This document shows positions 60,649-64,000 of a DNA stretch of 64,000 nucleotides, one piece after another. A model generated the notes under the pieces. It was not told the DNA's origin and searched no databases. It saw only the letters and a program-made list of their open reading frames with translations. The first letter of the stretch is position 1. Each line of letters begins with the position of its first letter. The stretch is from Ancistrus triradiatus. Taxonomy: Eukaryota; Chordata; Actinopteri; Siluriformes; Loricariidae. Both the position numbers and the translations under genes were made by a program. The stretch lies in NCBI GenBank assembly GCA_025084515.1, contig JAJAGP010000340.1:1-64000 (forward strand), read 5' to 3'.

Positions 60649-61219
60649 GTCATGCATGAGATGTCCTTCAGATTTGGGCAGTGGTACGTGAATTACAACA
60701 GCACTTGTTATGGAACTGAAACAGTGTTGGCATGCTAAGCAACCCAATTTGTACAAGACCGAATTTCCTTGCACATACTTAGAGGAGGAAAAAAAACAAA
60801 CACAAAATAGTGGTGTTAGCATGTGAGTCACATATGGATGTACCGTTTTCTTACCAAAAAAAAAAACCCCCGAGCCACTTAATCGAACATGCCAATGAAA
60901 AGTGACACTTGTAAACATACTAACAGAGGTATTGTGTGGCACATTTAGAGATCCGTGTTGTAATGCAAGGTAAACATAATAAACAAATTCAAATACAAAT
61001 CTTTAAATGGCTTAAACACAATACAAATCAATATATGGTAATACATATATGTCTTTCTAAACATGGAAAATATTGAGTGGTTTCTGCTGGAATGTAGTGG
61101 TAAAGGTTGTAGTGTTGGGAAAATTCGGTAGGCAAACAAAACAAACCAAAACAAACCTGCTGAAATAAAAAAGGGGATGTTGGAGAAATTCGAGAAGTTT
61201 CCTCAAACTTCTCGAGCCA

Positions 61220-63006
61220 TTACGAGCTCTGTTCAACCTCTACCACCTCTGCTACATTCTCTTCCTCCTCTACCAATTCCACCACTTCCACTGACTCAAC
61301 CTTCACTTTGGCTGGCACTTCCTCTTTCACAGCCTCCACTACTTTCACTACCTCTGGCTCCGCCTTTGAAGCGGCTGGAGCCTCGGCATTTGTCGCTGGG
61401 CTTGGACTCGCCTCTTTGGTCTCCTTGTCGGTGCACTGCATCTCACTGGACGCCTTTGCCAAGTAGCCGATCAATGTCATGTACTCTTGGAAGCTGACTT
61501 TTCCGTCTTGGTTGGCGTCGAGGCCTTGGCGCATATTCTTGATCGCCTCAGAGCTGTCTGTATCCTAAAATACAGAACAAAAATGACCAGAACAGCACTG
61601 TTAGTTGTACTCATTCATATATTGGATTCACATGGACAGTGGCATTCAAACTTTTTAGAAGAGCTAAATCATACATTTGGTAAGATCCATAGACCATGTC
61701 ACTCTGTAGGACAACATCTGTTTTTTCAAAGCCAATCCACCTCCATGCGAGTGAGGATGAGGCACGTTTAGCAATTCAATCTTACGACATAGACTGTGAG
61801 GTTGGTGGTGTCTGTATTTGGGCTCCTGGCGAACTTTGTTCACTCAGTATTACCTTCAGGCATTTCTAAGTAGAACACCAGCTTGGATTGGGCATGCTGC
61901 ATGCACCTAGTGCACATGAGCAGTAGTCTCTCCAACCTGGCTACATGACGCAGAGAATATGTGAACTCTTAGGTTTGGTTTTGACTGTTTTTTGCAAAGT
62001 GATTGACATACTTGATAATGTCAGCTCCCACGTTGTTAAAACAACAATTACATTTACAGCATTTAGCAGACGCCCTTATCCAGGGGACTTCCAATTGATA
62101 CAATCTTACAATCCAAGCAATTGTGGGTTAAGGGTCTTGCTCAAGGACCCAACTGTGGTAGCCTGGCAGAGGTGGGATTTGAACCCTGGACCTTCTGGAC
62201 CAGATGTGTGTGATTGAGACTGTGGTAGCTTAGCGGTTAAGGTACTGGACCTTCTGGTCCAGAGTCCAGTACCTTAACCGCTAGGCTACCACAGTCCAAT
62301 TAAAATATTATCGTAGACGATACACATAGCGTACCCCTAGTCTCAATCACACACATCTGGTTTTGGGTGGGTTTCCTCCCACATTCTAAAGACATGCATC
62401 TCTAAAGTGTCCCAGTGTGAGTGAGTGAGTGTGTGTGTGTGATCATGTGGCCTGGGATCTGCAGACATGTATAAATCAAATCAAATCAAATCCTTTTTTG
62501 TCACGTCACATTAACACAGGTGTGAGTGCTTGGGTCCTCAATCCCTCACAGTTGTACTATACAGAATATATACATTAAATAAAGAAGAAAAACTAGCACC
62601 ATTATATACACTGGAATCTTGAGTGCAGATTTATTTGCAAAATTATGCAAGTAATGAATATAGTATGGCTTGAATGATAGAAAGTCCGAGATGAACAGTT
62701 TTCCAGGTATGAATTGTCCCTGATAAAGTGCAGAGTGCATCCTGTTCGTTTGCTTAACCTATCCAATGCTGGCCAATCGAAATGATGAGATCCAGTTGTT
62801 TTAAGGTACTGGGAATTCTAAAATTGGGAAATGGAAAATTATAAGCTGATGCCAGAATGTTTTAGAGAATGATCACAGTTTCTAACCTCCATTATGTTCT
62901 TCAGATGGTTCTTCACAAGGGTTTGGAAGTCTTTCCCTCCGAGGTTCTCCTTGCCTTTTGCCGACTTCAGGAAGACTGACACTAATGTCTTGATAGCTCC
63001 TTCCAT
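61220..63006 (-). CDS. Divergent S100 protein with long V/E-rich tail (154 residues)
   Basis: Coding exons are 63006-62887 (40 codons from ATG; the exon itself starts at 63,020 after ttgtgcag) and 61564-61220 (114 codons plus TAA), joined in phase 0 by donor gttaga and acceptor gtattttag. The N-terminal half is an S100 pseudo-EF-hand (KSAKGKENLGGKDFQTL). The second EF-hand loop, DANQDGKVSFQE, keeps the liganding D, N, D and final E. LIGYLAK after it recalls S100A13, S100A14, S100A16 and fish S100U-type proteins. About 70 residues then follow, beginning TKEASPSPATNAEAPAASKA and becoming rich in Val, Glu and Lys (for example VVKVVEAVKEEVPAKVKVE), ending VEVEQSS. Most S100 proteins stop about 10-15 residues after the EF-hand helix. 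Confidence 0.87.
62049..62300. repeat. SINE copy ending in an inverted head duplication
   Basis: A reverse SINE (62,049-62,200) is followed by two SINE heads facing each other (62,219-62,250 and 62,264-62,295), making a long hairpin. A 22-bp inverted repeat (62,200-62,221 and 62,339-62,360) encloses it. Confidence 0.85.
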
Positions 63007-63020
63007 GTTTGCTCTTACTT

Positions 63021-64000
63021 CTGCACAAAGGGAAAACATTTAAGAATGAGCCAAGAGGACATAAAAAATGTAAAACGTACCCAACGCAACTACTCAACTG
63101 CCCTGAGTTTTGTGCCATTCACTGAAAAGCTATGAGTTTAAAACCCTTAACCTTCAACTGCTTCCAGCGTGCTGTGTAACTGCCACTTTTTCCTTGGGAT
63201 ATCTAAAAAAACAACTCCAGCATTCATGCATACCTGTCATTCTTCCTCAAACATATATGATAAACACAAAATAATCCCAATTTATAACCCCTCTTTTTAA
63301 AGCAGAGGGTGTGATCTAGGTCTTGGTGCCAGGAGCTGACAGTTAATTGCAGATAAGGGAAGACAGGAGAGAGCAGGGAGTCGCCACAATGGCTCTCCTG
63401 ATCTCTGCTAGGTCATCTGATCTGCTGAAGGCCTGACTGCACAGCAGCTTTGTGTTACCTGAGGGATCACCGGCACCAAGGCATTTTGCTTTCTTTCCCT
63501 TCTGCCAGCTGTCATGTTATCTGTTTACACACGCATTCTTTCTCCATCTTGCACAATCAGCCATTTATCGGTCTGCTCTTCTGCTTTGAGTCACGTAGCA
63601 CAACACGGACAAGAACGTCACCCCTCATCTCGCTTCCACTTCACACTTTCTGACTAGTAGTCAGTGCTGAAAGACATCTTTGAGAGTGGAGTAAAAGTAA
63701 TACTACATATTTCTAATACACTAGGCTAGCTCTAGATTTTGAGGGCTGAGGCATTCAACACAGTACAGGAGTTTAAAGAGAAAACAATCTTTTGTTAGTA
63801 TGGAGATTCCATGCATGCTTCTCATTTTGTCACTCAAACGTACCTGGAATGTGTCCTGGACTATTGCTAGTCTAGTTCTCGTCAAAAGATATGGCTTCTT
63901 TTTTTAAAATATGATCACTCTAAATATTGTCTGGTGAACTGTCTGCTTTCTCCCTGTAACACTAAGCATGTACAGTTATTGGCTAATTAGCAAATGTAGC
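63021..64000. other. Upstream region of the divergent S100 gene
   Basis: A noncoding first exon is expected here or beyond the window, but no convincing donor-plus-TATA pair is identified. Confidence 0.35.

Overview
The window is vertebrate genomic DNA, almost certainly from a teleost fish. It is AT-rich, genes are split into short phase-consistent exons with GT-AG borders, and the introns are packed with Tc1-like transposons, tRNA-derived SINEs and short inverted-repeat elements typical of fish. No bacterial or viral gene organisation is present. The species cannot be named from the sequence alone.

Region 1 (1 to about 31,300, + strand) is the 3' two-thirds of one gene, epb41l1 (protein 4.1N). 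Seventeen exons can be joined in phase. They encode the end of the FERM domain, the FERM-adjacent segment, the linker and spectrin/actin-binding-like part, one very large 385-codon cassette exon, and the conserved C-terminal domain. The last two exons carry three small indels relative to the conserved C-terminal reading frame. Introns hold a PIF/Harbinger-type MITE inserted in a SINE, Tc1-like copies of two families, microsatellites, and a transposase fragment split by a SINE.

Region 2 (about 35,700-39,110, - strand) is the 3' end of a contactin gene (Ig/FN3 GPI-anchored neural adhesion molecule). It contains half of the third FN3 repeat, the whole fourth FN3 repeat, and a terminal exon with a GPI-attachment signal. 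The FN3-3 exon lies between two Tc1-like copies in opposite orientation. The upstream contactin exons are not recognisable on the right, where a 100-N scaffold gap (40,610-40,709) occurs.

Region 3 (40,710-55,000) is mostly repeats: three families of Tc1-like elements, SINEs and (AG)n or (ATT)n tracts. Two short exon-like segments on the - strand (43.2 and 43.9 kb) belong to no gene I recognise.

Region 4 (54,500-63,020, - strand) holds two S100-family EF-hand genes in tandem. One is S100A1-like, with a noncoding first exon and a TATA-like box. The other is a divergent S100 with a long valine/glutamate-rich tail.

4.1N (membrane-skeleton adaptor), contactin (cell adhesion) and S100 proteins (calcium sensors) are all common in neural tissue, but nothing in the sequence shows that they are co-regulated.
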